64,000 nucleotides of DNA from Cyanophora paradoxa (Eukaryota > Glaucocystophyceae > Cyanophorales > Cyanophoraceae), in the NCBI GenBank assembly GCA_004431415.1, contig QPMI01000679.1, positions 62,001 to 126,000 on the forward strand, in the 5' to 3' direction. Positions 35,301 to 45,091 of this stretch are shown in pieces. A model generated the notes under the pieces. The model saw only the letters and a list, made by a program, of their open reading frames with translations, did no database searches and was not told the origin of the DNA. Both the position numbers and the translations under genes were made by a program. How positions within the stretch are numbered: position 1 is the stretch's first letter; each line of letters opens with the position of its first letter.

Positions 35301-35796
35301 GAGGCGCGCCGCCCCGTCGTCCGCGAGCCGCGGGTTCGAGCCGAGGCTGATCTCCTTCCAGGGCACGGGGACCCTCTCGCCCGCCTGCAGGAGCTGCGCG
35401 AGCGCGCTGACGTCGGGGGGAGAGAGGCCCTTTGACTCCAGGTTAAGCACGCCCTGCGTGCGTGCGTGCGGGGCGGCCGCGGACCGGACCGGCCGCGTCA
35501 GCGCTAGCTCGCTGGCTGGATGCGCTTGCGGCGGAGCTAAGCAGAGTCATTAGCTAGGCTCTCGTGACGGACGATGGCGCGTGTGGTGTGCGCGCCGGCG
35601 GTTACGAGGGACCGGAACGCGCGCGCCGCATTTGGACACGGGCGGGCGGGCGGCCGCGGGCGGGCACGTTGGCCGTGCGCACCTTCGAGAGCGCTCCCTG
35701 CGCGAAGCCAAGCCGCTTCTCGAGTGCTTCCACCGTGGGCGGGGGCGCCTCACGGACGCGCCCCTGCAGGAAGGAAAGCGCCGGCGGGAGCGCCAT
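32387..35796 (-). CDS. LRR-ankyrin-TIR receptor-like protein A (degenerate TIR only)
   Basis: The start is MALPPALSFLQGRVREAPPP at 35796, leading to EALEKRLGFAQGALSK. Ribonuclease-inhibitor-type LRRs follow: LNLESKGLSPPDVSALAQLL, DDGAARLAAALAANTSLKYL, CRIGPRGCAALARGLEANAA and SLNANRLGEEGVDALLASLG. A linker (NKKLAQILKEGEGEGEEGVG, a Lys run, QTAERIAACV) leads to ankyrin repeats GGTPLYVAARAGRAALVRAL, GDYPLHAAARWGTLPCVQAL and NTPLHWAVARG. MTENEALRVALKQAADSRAN then runs straight into PEFVVVHGGAHAEAAGRLAG and VVALLSARSAAARPLRDALA, a TIR-like domain without the catalytic WC-x-x-E. The stop is at 32387 after AELFAGGS. The join inside the TIR-like domain needs a small intron or a frameshift. It lacks the first TIR and two ankyrin repeats present in gene B. 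No nucleotide-binding domain is seen. An immune or stress-receptor role is inferred. Confidence 0.78.
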
Positions 35797-36375
35797 TCGC
35801 GCCCGTTCGGCCCCCAGCTGGCAGCTGCTCTATTGTACCTTCTGCTAGCGCTGCAGCGAGGACTGGGAAGCGGGCCTGAGGCGGGCCACTCAGACGGCGG
35901 CTCACGGGGTACGCGTTCAACTCAGCGTCCCAGACCTGAACGACGGCGTGCACGAGGTTCGCGATTCTACGGCGGACGGAAACAAGGGATCTTGTCAGCT
36001 TGATAAGTTGCAAGCACCAGCGCCGCCTCCCAAGCGCGGCTGGAAGGCTCAACTGCTGCTGGAGCACAAGGCGACGGTCTGGGCGGAGGTCCAAAGCTGT
36101 CGGGCACTGTCGGCACTTCCAGCCTTCCTCCCAAGTTCGACCGCACCAGGCTCGGAGCTCGAGGCTCAACTTCTGTGGCCGCCACGCTAGCTTCGCCGTC
36201 GGCGGCAGCGCAGCTGCCTGGAAGGGAGGCGCGTGCGTCCTATTGCTCCCAGAAACTTACCTGCTCGGAGGTCGAGTGCGACGGTTTAGCTGGCTTCTCC
36301 GTCAGCAGCAGCGACCGCGGGGACGCGTACGTAGAGACGGCGGATATGTAGCGTGCGGCGCCCGTCCGAGCATCC
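35797..36375. promoter_or_regulatory. Shared divergent promoter region of the LRR-ankyrin-TIR pair
   Basis: About 580 bp lie between the starts of paralogue A (35796, leftward) and B (36376, rightward). The stretch includes an LRR exon fragment (36053-36095), several CAGCTG palindromes, and long frames that look like remnants of coding DNA. Confidence 0.55.
36053..36095 (+). pseudogene. Fragment of the first LRR exon inside the divergent promoter
   Basis: The bases CTGCTGGAGCACAAGGCGAC followed by a TCTGGGCGGAGGTC segment repeat the LRR exon of gene B at about 36604-36643 (LLEHKATLWAEV) with two or three changes. The surrounding DNA does not continue the LRR, so this is a small duplicated piece. 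Confidence 0.7.
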
Positions 36376-39300
36376 ATGGCCTCGCGGGTGGCACGCGCCC
36401 GCAGGGCGTCGTCTCAGCCCGAGAGCCCGCTCGCCGCCTTCGAGCAGAAGCTCAAGTTCGCCCCCGGGGCGCTCAGTAAGGCATGAGCGTACACGCGCCT
36501 GCGCCCGCCGCACGGCCGGACAGCTGAGCCGCGGCGGCCGCAGAACGTGGCGAACCTCGAGGGCCGCTCGCTTGGCCCGCAGGACGCGGCGTCGATCGGG
36601 GCGCTGCTGGAGCACAAGGCGACACTCTGGGCGGAGGTCACGCTCGCCTCCAACCCGCGGCTGGGCGACGACGGCGCCGTCAAGATCGCGGGCGGCCTCT
36701 CCGTCAACCGAACAGTGCGGTACCTCGGCCTGCAGAACTGCGAGATCGGGCCGGCGGGGTGCCGCGCCCTCGCGCTGGGCCTCGAGGCGAACGGCACGCT
36801 GGAGACGCTGCGGCTCGACGAGAACCCGATCGGCTTCGAGGGCGCCTCGGCGCTTGCCGCCATGCTCGTGCGCCCACCCCCCCCCCATCCCTTCCCCCCC
36901 CCCCCACCCCACCTTCTCACTTCGTTCGCAGACGAAGAACGTCACGCTGCTGCGGCTCACGCTCTTTCAGTGCCGCTTGAACGCCGACTGCGGGAAGGTC
37001 CTCGCGTCCGCCCTCGAGCGCAACTCGACCCTCATCTCGTTCGTACCCCGCGGGCCCCGCCGGGCTAGCCGCCGCAGGCTCGACGTACCCCCCTAACTCC
37101 ACCGACCGCAGGCTCAACGTGTGCGACAACAGGCTCGCCGAGGCGGGGGTCGACGCCATCGGTGCCCCGCGCCCCGCACCCCCCCCTTACCCCCTCCCCC
37201 CCCCGCCCCCCTCCCCTCCCTCCCTCCCTCCCTCCCCGCTAGAGGCGGCTAGAAGGGCTCGCCCCGCTACGCCACGCCTCGGGGGAGGGCCCGGCCTGCG
37301 CCCCCCCCCCTCCCCCCCCTCCCCCCCCTCCCCCCCCCTCGCACCCCCTTCCCCCGCCCCCCCCCTCCCGCACTCCGCGCCCCGCTCCCCGCCCCGCTCC
37401 GCCCCGCCCGCCCACGTCCCGCTACCCCCTCCGCCCCCCCCCCCCCCCCCGCCCCCCGCGTTCGATCGCCGACTCGCCGGGGGCGCGCAGTGGGCGCCCT
37501 GAAGGCGAACTTCACGCTCGTCGAGCTCGAGATGCGCAACAACGTCCCCGGGCCCTGTGAGCGCGCGCGCAGCCCGCTCGCGGCCCCGCCTCTATCTATC
37601 TCTCAATCTAGATCTATCCCATCTTCTTCGATCGTGAGCCCCTTCGCGCGCCTCCTCACGCGGCCGCGCGGCCTGCAGGGCGCAAGCCGACGAAGGAGGA
37701 GAAGGAGTTCGCGGCGCAGCGGCGCGAGGCCGCCCAGAAGCTCCTCGAGGCGCGCTCACCTGAGTCTCATGGATCTATTTATAGCTATCGTTCGCTGTAG
37801 GGCCGCCCGCGCCTGGCCTATGCATCCGATCGATCTCGCCCGCGCTCACCTGAGCTCTGAACTTTTCTTTCGCCGTAGTCGAACATGGCGATCGCCCAGA
37901 TTCTCACGGGCGGCGACGCATCGGGCCTGACCCGCGCGGCCGCCGACAAGGGCGCCGCCTTCACCGCCGAGCGCATCGCCCGCAGCCTCGAGTTCTTCTG
38001 CGGTACCCCCCCCCCGAGATCTTCTGTACCCCCCCTCTAACCTCTTCCTGTAGGAGCCGGTGCGCCCGAAAACCCCCGACTCGTCGAGGGCCTCCTAGCC
38101 CACCCGAAGGTCCGCCCGCCCGCCCTCAGCATTCCTTCCAGATTCGATGTCTGAGCTCGCGGCGGCCCGGCGCAGTGCGAGGTGGACCGGGCGTCGGACG
38201 GGGGCACGCCTCTCTACGTCGCCGCCCGCGCCGGCCGCGCCGCCCTCGTCCGCGCCCTCCTCGCCAAGGGCCCGCCCCGCCCGCCCCGGCCCCGCCCCGC
38301 CCCGGCCCGGCCCGGCCCGGCCTGACGGCGCCGCGGGGCGCAGGGGCCAACCCGAACAAGGGCTTCCAGGGGGACTTCCCCCTCCACGCCGCCGCCCGCT
38401 GGGGTACCCCCGAGGTCGTCAGCGCGCTCCTGGAGGCCGGGGCCTCCCAGGCGGCCGAGTCGGTCGAGGGGGGGGTTCGACCCCTCCACGTCGCGGCCGA
38501 GCTGGGGAGGGAGGCGGAGCTGGCGGCGCTGGTGGCGAAGGCCGGACCCGGGGAGCTGGACGCCAGGAGCCGGGCCGGGCGGACGGCGCTGAGCCTGGCC
38601 GTCGCCGCCGGCTCGCTCGCATGCGTCCGAGCGCTTCTGGAGGGCGGAGCGTGCGCGGGTTCGATTCTCTTCCGTTCCTCTTCTCTTGGATTGAGCGGCC
38701 CGGCAGGGACCCGAACGCGGCGGACGCGACGGAGGACCGAAACACGCCCCTCCACTGGGCCGTCGCCCGGGGGTACGCGCGCCAGCCCGCCTTGCCCCGC
38801 CCCGGCCCCGGCCCGGCCCCACGCGGCCGGGCAGGGACCAGGGCGTGGGGGAGGCGCTGATCGCGGCGGCCGCCTCGACCGAAGCCCGCAACGCCAAAGG
38901 CCTCTCCGTCCGCCCCCGCCCGGCCCGCAATTAATCCATCCCGCTCTGATTCGAACCCGCTTCGAAGCCTCTGGAGATGACGGACAGCGAGAAGCTTCGG
39001 TTTGCGCTAAAGCAGGCGGCCGGTTCCCGTGACGTCATGATCTCGTACAGGTCCCGCCCCCTCCCCTCTCTTTCTTCCTTTCCTCACTCTAATATGGAAA
39101 GCAGCCACCAGCCGGCGGAGGTGGCCGCCTTCGCTCGGGCGCTGCGGGACGCGCTTCAAGCGCAGCGCATCACCGTTTGGCTCGACGAGGCGCGCCCGCG
39201 CCCGCGGCAATGCTAAGGCCGCTTAGGCTAAGAAGGGTACGCTTCGCAGATGGCGCCGAGCGGGATCGAGGCCGGCACGGAGTGGCGCAGCCGCATCGCA

Positions 39301-40725
39301 CAAGGTGAACGGGCCCTCTAGATTCTCCCCGCCGAAATCAGAGGAGAGGGGAGCTGACGCTGCCAGGCGCGCCTGCATGCAGGGATTGACGGGGCGGCTG
39401 CGGTCGTATTCATCGCCTCGGAGCTCAGCGTCGCCTCCGACTGGTGCCGCAAGGTTTGCTCGTACCCCCGCCCCTGTGAATCGAGTACGTACCCCCTGAA
39501 GGCTGGTGGGCCGCGCAGGAGCTTGCGTACGCGCGGCAGACGGAGACGGCGATCTTCCCCGTCTGGCGCGAGAAGGCGCGCTTCCCCCCCCACTCCCACT
39601 CCCCCCCCCCCTTTCCCCCCCTCCGCCCCCTTCTCGGCTCGCTGAGCAAGGAGTTGGCCCCCCTCCCCCGCCCCGCCCTCCCCCCCGCTTCTCCCCCCCT
39701 CACTCCACCCCCTCCCCCCTCCCCCCCCGCCCCCCCCTCGGCTCGCTGAAGCGCGGACCCCCCTCCGGGCAGGTGCCGCTGGACGCCGAGCTCGAGGCCA
39801 TGCTCTTCTCCCGCCAGGCGAGCCAGCGAGCCAGCGAGCGAGCGAGCGCGTAGACTAATTATAAGAAGAGAGGCCTAACGGGCTTAAGAAGCTCAAGTAG
39901 AGTAGAAGTAGAAGGCGCGCACGAGCTTAAGAGGCCCTAAATAGCTCAAGGCGCCGGCTCCCCCTCCCCCCCCCTCCTGAACTCCTCGGGACTTCGTTCG
40001 CAGTTCGTGGACTTCTCGGGGGCGCGGCCGGGCGACGCCGCCTCGTTCGCGGCGCCCCTCGCCGCCCTCGCGTCGGGCCTCCGCGACGCCCTCTTCGCCC
40101 GCCGCGGGCCCAGGACGGGGCCGGGGCCCGTCAAGCAGGAGGAGGAGGCGCCTGCTTCTTCTACTTCTGCCTCGGGGCCGCCGCCGGCGGTCGGGGGCCC
40201 GGAGTTTGTGGTGGTGCATGGCGGGGCGCACGCGGAGGCGGCGGGGCGGCTCGCGGGGCGGCTGCGGGCGGCGGGGCGGCGCGTGGTCGTGGAGGGCGAG
40301 CCGGGGCCGAGGGCGGGGCGGGCCTGGCGGGGCCGTGGGGGCGGCGGGGGCCGTCGTGGCGCTCCTCTCGGCGCGCTCGGCGGCGGCGCGGCCGCTGCGC
40401 GACGCCCTCGCCCTCGCCGAGAACCGCCGCACGCGCCTCCTGCCCCTCCTCCTCCCCGACTTCCAGCTCCCGCCCGCCCTCGCCTACAGGTCCACTTTCA
40501 TTTCGCTCCGTACCCCCCTTCTCCGATCTCTGACGACGCCGTACCCCCCGCAGCTTCAGCAACTCGCTGCTGGTGGGGTTTGCCGAGAACTGCGGCCTCG
40601 ACGCGGCGGCGGGGCACGTCCTCTCGCAGATGCAGGGCGCCCCGGGGGCCCCGGGGCCCCCTTCGAATTCCGGGCCTACCGGGCCCGGCGATCACGGGAA
40701 GCCCGAATTCGAAGGCGCCGGCTAG
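36376..40725 (+). CDS. LRR-ankyrin-TIR-TIR receptor-like protein B
   Basis: The start is MASRVARARRASSQPESPLA at 36376, then AAFEQKLKFAPGALSK; a GC-donor intron (36481) joins it to NVANLEGRSLGPQDAASIGA. LRRs include EVTLASNPRLGDDGAVKIAG, CEIGPAGCRALALGLEANGT and CRLNADCGKVLASALERNST. A linker (KEEKEFAAQRREAAQKLLEA; AIAQILTGGDASGL; FTAERIARSLEFF) precedes five ankyrin repeats (GTPLYVAARAGR, GDFPLHAAARWGT, GVRPLHVAAELGR, GRTALSLAVAAGS, NTPLHWAVARG). MTDSEKLRFALKQAAGSRDV opens TIR 1: VMISYSSHQPAEVAAFARAL, QRITVWLDE, GIEAGTEWRSRIAQGID, AVVFIASELSVASDWCRKEL, AYARQTETAIFPVW. WCRKEL matches the plant-TIR site of the catalytic Glu. A second TIR-like domain (EFVVVHGGAHAEAAGRLAG; VVALLSARSAAARPLRDALA) lacks it. 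The stop is at 40725. No NB-ARC or NACHT is visible. Its role is inferred from this architecture. Confidence 0.82.
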
Positions 40726-41344
40726 CATGCAGTGAGATGCATACGTAGTTCTAGTTAGCCTGTTGTAGTCTAATTTCTGTTATTACACGCACCGTAATGG
40801 CACCTCACACCTCGCACCGTACCTCGAGCCATGGCCAGCGCGCGCTCGAGCTAGCGCTAGCGCGCGCTCGAGCTCGAGCTCACGCGTACGCGTTCAGCGG
40901 CCGCGCGCGGGTCCGGCAGCTGCGCCTCCGGGATCCAAACCACATGCATATGCCGCGCGCAGTGCATGGCCAGCTGCCGAAGTGCGTCGACGTCGCGCGC
41001 GCGCGGCGCCAGCCGCAGCGCTAGCGGCTCGCAGCAGCTTCTCTAGATCTTGAAGAGCGTCAGCGGCTCGCAGCGCCAGCTGCAGCGGCTCTCAACTCTA
41101 TCATGATCAGCTTCTCTTGAAGAGCGTCGAGCCAGCTGCAGGGCCTGACATTGCTGGCCTATTCCAGTACCCGGTCGCCAGCGCTCGCCGCTCGCCGCTC
41201 GCCGCTCGCGGCCGCTCAGCTGCGGCCAGCAGCCACAGGCAACAGCAGCTTGCCAACTCGCCGACCAGGCTAGATCGGCGTAGTTCGCCCACGCGCCCGG
41301 CGACTCAAATCGCAGCGATCCCCAGACACCTGCAAATTCCACCG
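40726..41344. other. Intergenic region, palindrome-rich
   Basis: Upstream of the F-box/LRR gene. At 40840-41100 it is packed with self-complementary words (GCGCTCGAGCTAGCGCTAGC, GCGCGCTCGAGCTCGAGCTC, CATGCATATG). It must include the promoter of the gene at 41345; no TATA box is obvious. Confidence 0.5.
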
Positions 41345-44337
41345 ATGGCGAATTCGAAGCGCTCGAGAACGTCGGCAGCGCGTGTCGAGCCCGAGGCGGG
41401 CGAATCGGCCCTGGAGCGGCTCCCCGACATCGTCCTCCTGCAGATCGCCGCGCACGTGGGCCCGCGCGCGGCGTTCGGCGTCAGCGCGCTGCGCAACGTC
41501 AGCCACAGGCTTCGCGAGATCGCCGACGCGACCGAGTGGCCGTCGCTGGAGCTCTTCGGCTCTGATGAAACCGACGAGAAGGACGCGGAGGAGGAGGGCG
41601 AGGAGGACGAGGAGGACGAGGAGGACGAGGAGGGCGAGTGGGAGGAGGCCAGCTACGGCGAGCTGGAGGAGCAGGAGCAGGAGTCGAACGCGGATGAAGA
41701 GCAGCAGCAGGAGGAGGACGAGGAGGAGGAGGAGGAGAAGGAGCAAGAGGAGCGCGTCGTCAGCGGGGGCGCGACGCGTCGGGAGACGCTCGCGGTCATG
41801 CGGCGGATCGGGCGGCGGCCGGCCGGCAGTGTCCGCCTCGCCGGTCTAGTCCTCGAGCTGCCGAGATCCGGCAGGGGACCGTGCGCGCGCCCTCGCGCGA
41901 AGCCGCCGGATCGATATCGCCGCCGCGGCGCCCCTGATCGATATCCGACCCGCGCACGCGCGCAGGGCCGGGGCCGTCGCGATCAAGCGAGACGCCCTGG
42001 CGTGCCTGCGCGCACTCTGCGGCCTCCGGAGCGTGGCCATTCGGTGCGCGGCCCTGCATGCCCCGCTCCAACGCCGACGACGCCGACGGCCGCCGCCGCC
42101 GCGCAGGTTCCGCAGGCACCCGGAGGACCCGGACGACGCGGACGTACCCCCCGACCGGGGGAGCCTCGAGGGCATGCGGGACATGCTCGCCGAGGCCTTC
42201 CGCGGCGTGCACGGCCCGGGATGGAGCCCGCAGCCCGTGGACGTGGGCGACATCCAGGCCCGCGTGGCGGGAAAGGCGCACGCGCTCGTGGCGGGCCTGC
42301 TGGGCGCCCTGGTCCCCTTCGCCCCGACCCTTGAGGTCCTGGCCCTCGGCCTCGAGTCGCTCACGCCTGCCCCCGCGCCCGGTGCGCCCCGCCCGCCCCG
42401 ACTAAATAAAATAAGTTGAAAATGTTAACTCTACAATCATATGCATATCTTTAGAATAAAAACCAGTTAACAAAGGAGCCTTCGCCCTGCCCCTCTCTCT
42501 TACGCGATCGCCATCGCGGCGCGGCGGCAGGGAGCCGGCACTTAGAATAAAAACCAGAATCATTGATATCTTTAGAATAAAAACCAGTTAACAAAGGCGC
42601 CCGCCCGCCTTCCTTCCTTCCCCTTCGCCCTGCTCATTCTTACCCTCTGTAGGGAGCCGGCACTGGGAAGCGATCCTGGGCGGATTCGCGCGCCTCGGCC
42701 GCCTCACCTCTTTGGACGTCTCCCGCTGCTTCCAGCTGGACCGGGCGGCCGCCCCCTTCCTCTACGCTTTGGGGGACCGGCTCCCTGGCCTGAGGGCCCT
42801 GGGGGCGGCTCTGGACATCGAGGGGGACCACGAGCACACGGAGGTCTCGCAGGCGTTCGTGGGGGGCATGCCGGCCCACTTCCCCCTCCTCGAGGTAGGG
42901 TCTTTTTTTCTCTCTTTCTCGGGGCTAGGGCACGTACCAGCCAAAGCTCCCGCTAGCTATAGCGCTGACTGGGTACCAACCAAGCGTCTGCTAGCGACAC
43001 CAGTCGGATCTTTCCCGAGGCTAGGGCACATACCAACCTACCTTCGGCTAGCGCTGACTTGTTTCGCAGGAGATCCGCATCCGCGACCTCGAAAAGTTGT
43101 CCGGCGAGCCTACCTTCTCGTACCTCCGGCTCGGCTCGTTCCCGCGCCTCCGCAGGCTCGGTGCGCACGTGTACCCCCCGCGCGCGCCGCTCTCCGGACT
43201 AGATTTTAGATGAGAGAGGCAGTGGAGAGCACTACTAGCCTAGTAGTAGGCGTGCCTTCGGAAGCGGGCGGTGTCCCGCGCGCGCCGCTCCCCTATCCTG
43301 AGCGCCGCCGCCTGCGCCGCCAGCCATCGAGTACCCGAGGGGCGGGCGCCACGCGTACCTGGAGCCCGTCGTGGAGGACGTCGAGAAGCGGCCGGAGGGC
43401 TCGCCCCCGCTCGAGTCCGTCTCGTTCCTCTCGCGGGCGGGGCCCATCTCGTGGCCCTTCAACGTCGAAGACCTGGGCCGCCTGGTACCCCCCCGGAATT
43501 TGATCCCGCCCTATCTCAAGCTTCCTAGACCCCCCACCCTCTCTTAAGCTTCTGTCCTCTCACGCGCGCGCACCCCCGCGACCGCAGCCCTCGCTCCAGT
43601 CGCTCGAGCTCGGGATCGAGGGGGGTACGATGGAGGGCCGCGGGCTCCGCGAGGCGGACCCGATCGAGCTCGAGGGCCTCGCCGAGGGCCTCTCGTCCCT
43701 CCCGCAGGGCCTGAGGCGCCTCTCCCTCGCCCTCACGGGCCTCAAGGGCCTGGACTTCTCCTCCTTCCTCCCGCGGCTCACGAGCCTCGAGGAGTTCAAC
43801 CTTCATCTCAGCGGGAAGGAGAAGCGCCTTACCGCCAACCGCGAGTCACTCGCCGCCGCCCTCGCCGCCCTCCTCCTCCCCTCCTCCTCCTCCTCCTCCC
43901 TCCGCTCCTTCTCCTTCGTCAACGTCGTCTACACCGGGGCCCCCGCCGCCCCCGACAAGGACGGGACGCTGGTCCTCCTCCGCGCCGCGGCCCCCGTGCT
44001 CGTCCGCTACGGCTCCAGCGGGCGCGACATCGTTCGGGAGGAGGCCGAGCTGCTCGCCGCGTGCCCCAAGCTACGGGCCCTCTCCCTCTTCCCCCCCCGG
44101 GAGTACGACCGGTCGCCCGCGAAGCTGGCGGCGCGCCTCGCGGCCCTCGCCCCCCTGGCCGCCCTCCAATCCCGTACCCCCCCTTCCCCCGAGTCCCACG
44201 AGGTCTTCACGGACGAGGAGGAGGGGTACACGGACTTCTCCAAGGGGCTCGCGGAGGCGCTGCCCGGCTGGCGCGTCGCGCGGGCCGGCTGGGCCCAATG
44301 GCCCTCCTTCCGCAGCGGCGCGGGCCCCCGCGAGTGA
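41345..44337 (+). CDS. F-box protein with acidic insert and leucine-rich C-terminal part
   Basis: The start is MANSKRSRTSAARVEPEAGE at 41345. An F-box follows at residues 20-60 (LERLPDIVLLQIAAHVGPRA, then RNVSHRLREIADATEWPSLE). Next is a long Glu/Asp-rich stretch (about residues 78-145), then leucine-rich exons: LAGLVLELP, LRALCGLRSVAIRCAALHAP, KAHALVAGLLGALVPFAPTL, LDVSRC-type segments, IRDLEKLSGEPTFSYLRLGS, LEPVVEDVEKRPEG, LQSLELGIEGGTMEGRGLRE, LSSLPQGLRRLSLALTGLKG, LTSLEEFNLHLSGKEKRLTA and CPKLRALSLFPPREYDRSPA. The stop is at 44335-44337. It is likely an SCF substrate receptor of the F-box/LRR type. An intron near 42400-42650 is AT-rich and has a duplicated phrase CTTTAGAATAAAAACCAG. It lies downstream of receptor gene B on the same strand, about 620 bp away. 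Confidence 0.72.
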
Positions 44338-45015
44338 TATCCATGAGCGCCTGAAGGCACCGTACAGTCCCGTACCCCTCCCGCTTTCTCCGCCCTCGCT
44401 CACTGTGCCCCCGCAGGCGCTCGCGTAACTCGGGCCGGGGTGCCCGTGCACGTCGCCGGGCGGGGCCCCGGCCTCCGGACCCGCCGCCCTCTCGCCGGCG
44501 CCCTTCCCGCCCGCCTCGCCCGATGCGCCCGATCGCGAGCCAGCCCCCGAGCCACCCGAATCAGATTATAGGCTGTGTTTTTAGAGGTTCTGCTGTGTTT
44601 GATCATGCCATGATCATGACATGCACGCGGCAGCAACCTGAAGGCGCCCCGGGCGGAGCTCGAGGCTGCAGCCAGAGCCCTCAATAGCAAGCTTGAGCTT
44701 GATTATAAGCTTGCGCATTGCAAGTCGCGATCGGGCAGTCCGCGCGCGCGCGCGGCCGGCGCCCAGCCGCGGCGCCGCCCGCGCCCTCGCCCGATCGCGA
44801 GTCCGCCGCGCGAAGCACCTGCGGCAGCGCGCTCCGCACCGCCTTGCAAAATTGAAGACTCGGAAGCCGACGTACGCGCCGGCGACGTCGAAAACCGTCG
44901 GCTGAGGGAGCGATCCGTCGCGCTGCATGGCCATGGCTGACAAGCTTAAGCTGCCCGGGACCAGAGCTGGACACGGCAAAAAGCTTAAGGAGCCCCGGGC
45001 AGGGCAGAGGCGGGC
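44338..45015. other. Intergenic region between F-box/LRR gene and tRNA
   Basis: It contains palindromic words (TGATCATGCCATGATCATGA near 44603; AAGCTTGAGCTTGATTATAA near 44690) and no supported gene. GC-rich frames on both strands mirror each other. Confidence 0.4.
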
Positions 45016-45019
45016 AAAA
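45016..45019 (-). terminator. RNA polymerase III terminator of tRNA-Gly
   Basis: On the - strand a TTTT run follows the tRNA 3' end almost directly, the usual Pol III stop signal. Confidence 0.7.
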
Positions 45020-45020
45020 G

Positions 45021-45091
45021 TGCGCCTGCCGGGACTCGAACCCGGGTCTCTTCGATGGCAACGAAGTATTCTACCCCTAGACCACAAGCGC
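45021..45091 (-). tRNA. tRNA-Gly (anticodon GCC)
   Basis: The - strand folds as a full 71-base tRNA without intron. The acceptor stem pairs GCGCTTG with CAGGCGC, with discriminator A. The D arm contains TGGTCTAGGGGTAGAAT (also the Pol III A box). The anticodon stem CTTCG/CGAAG closes the loop TTGCCAT, giving anticodon GCC. The T arm is CCGGG-TTCGAGT-CCCGG (B box GGTTCGAGTCC). CCA is not encoded, as expected for a eukaryote. Confidence 0.96.

Noticed and set aside
38655-38680. GGGTTCGATTCTC as part of a tRNA
   Set aside because: It lies in the ankyrin region of receptor gene B, near an intron, and no cloverleaf can be drawn around it.
1331-44337. Idea of a ubiquitin-pathway gene cluster (CSN4, two F-box genes, TBL1-like)
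   Set aside because: These families are abundant in eukaryotes and are separated here by unrelated genes; the neighbourhood can be chance.
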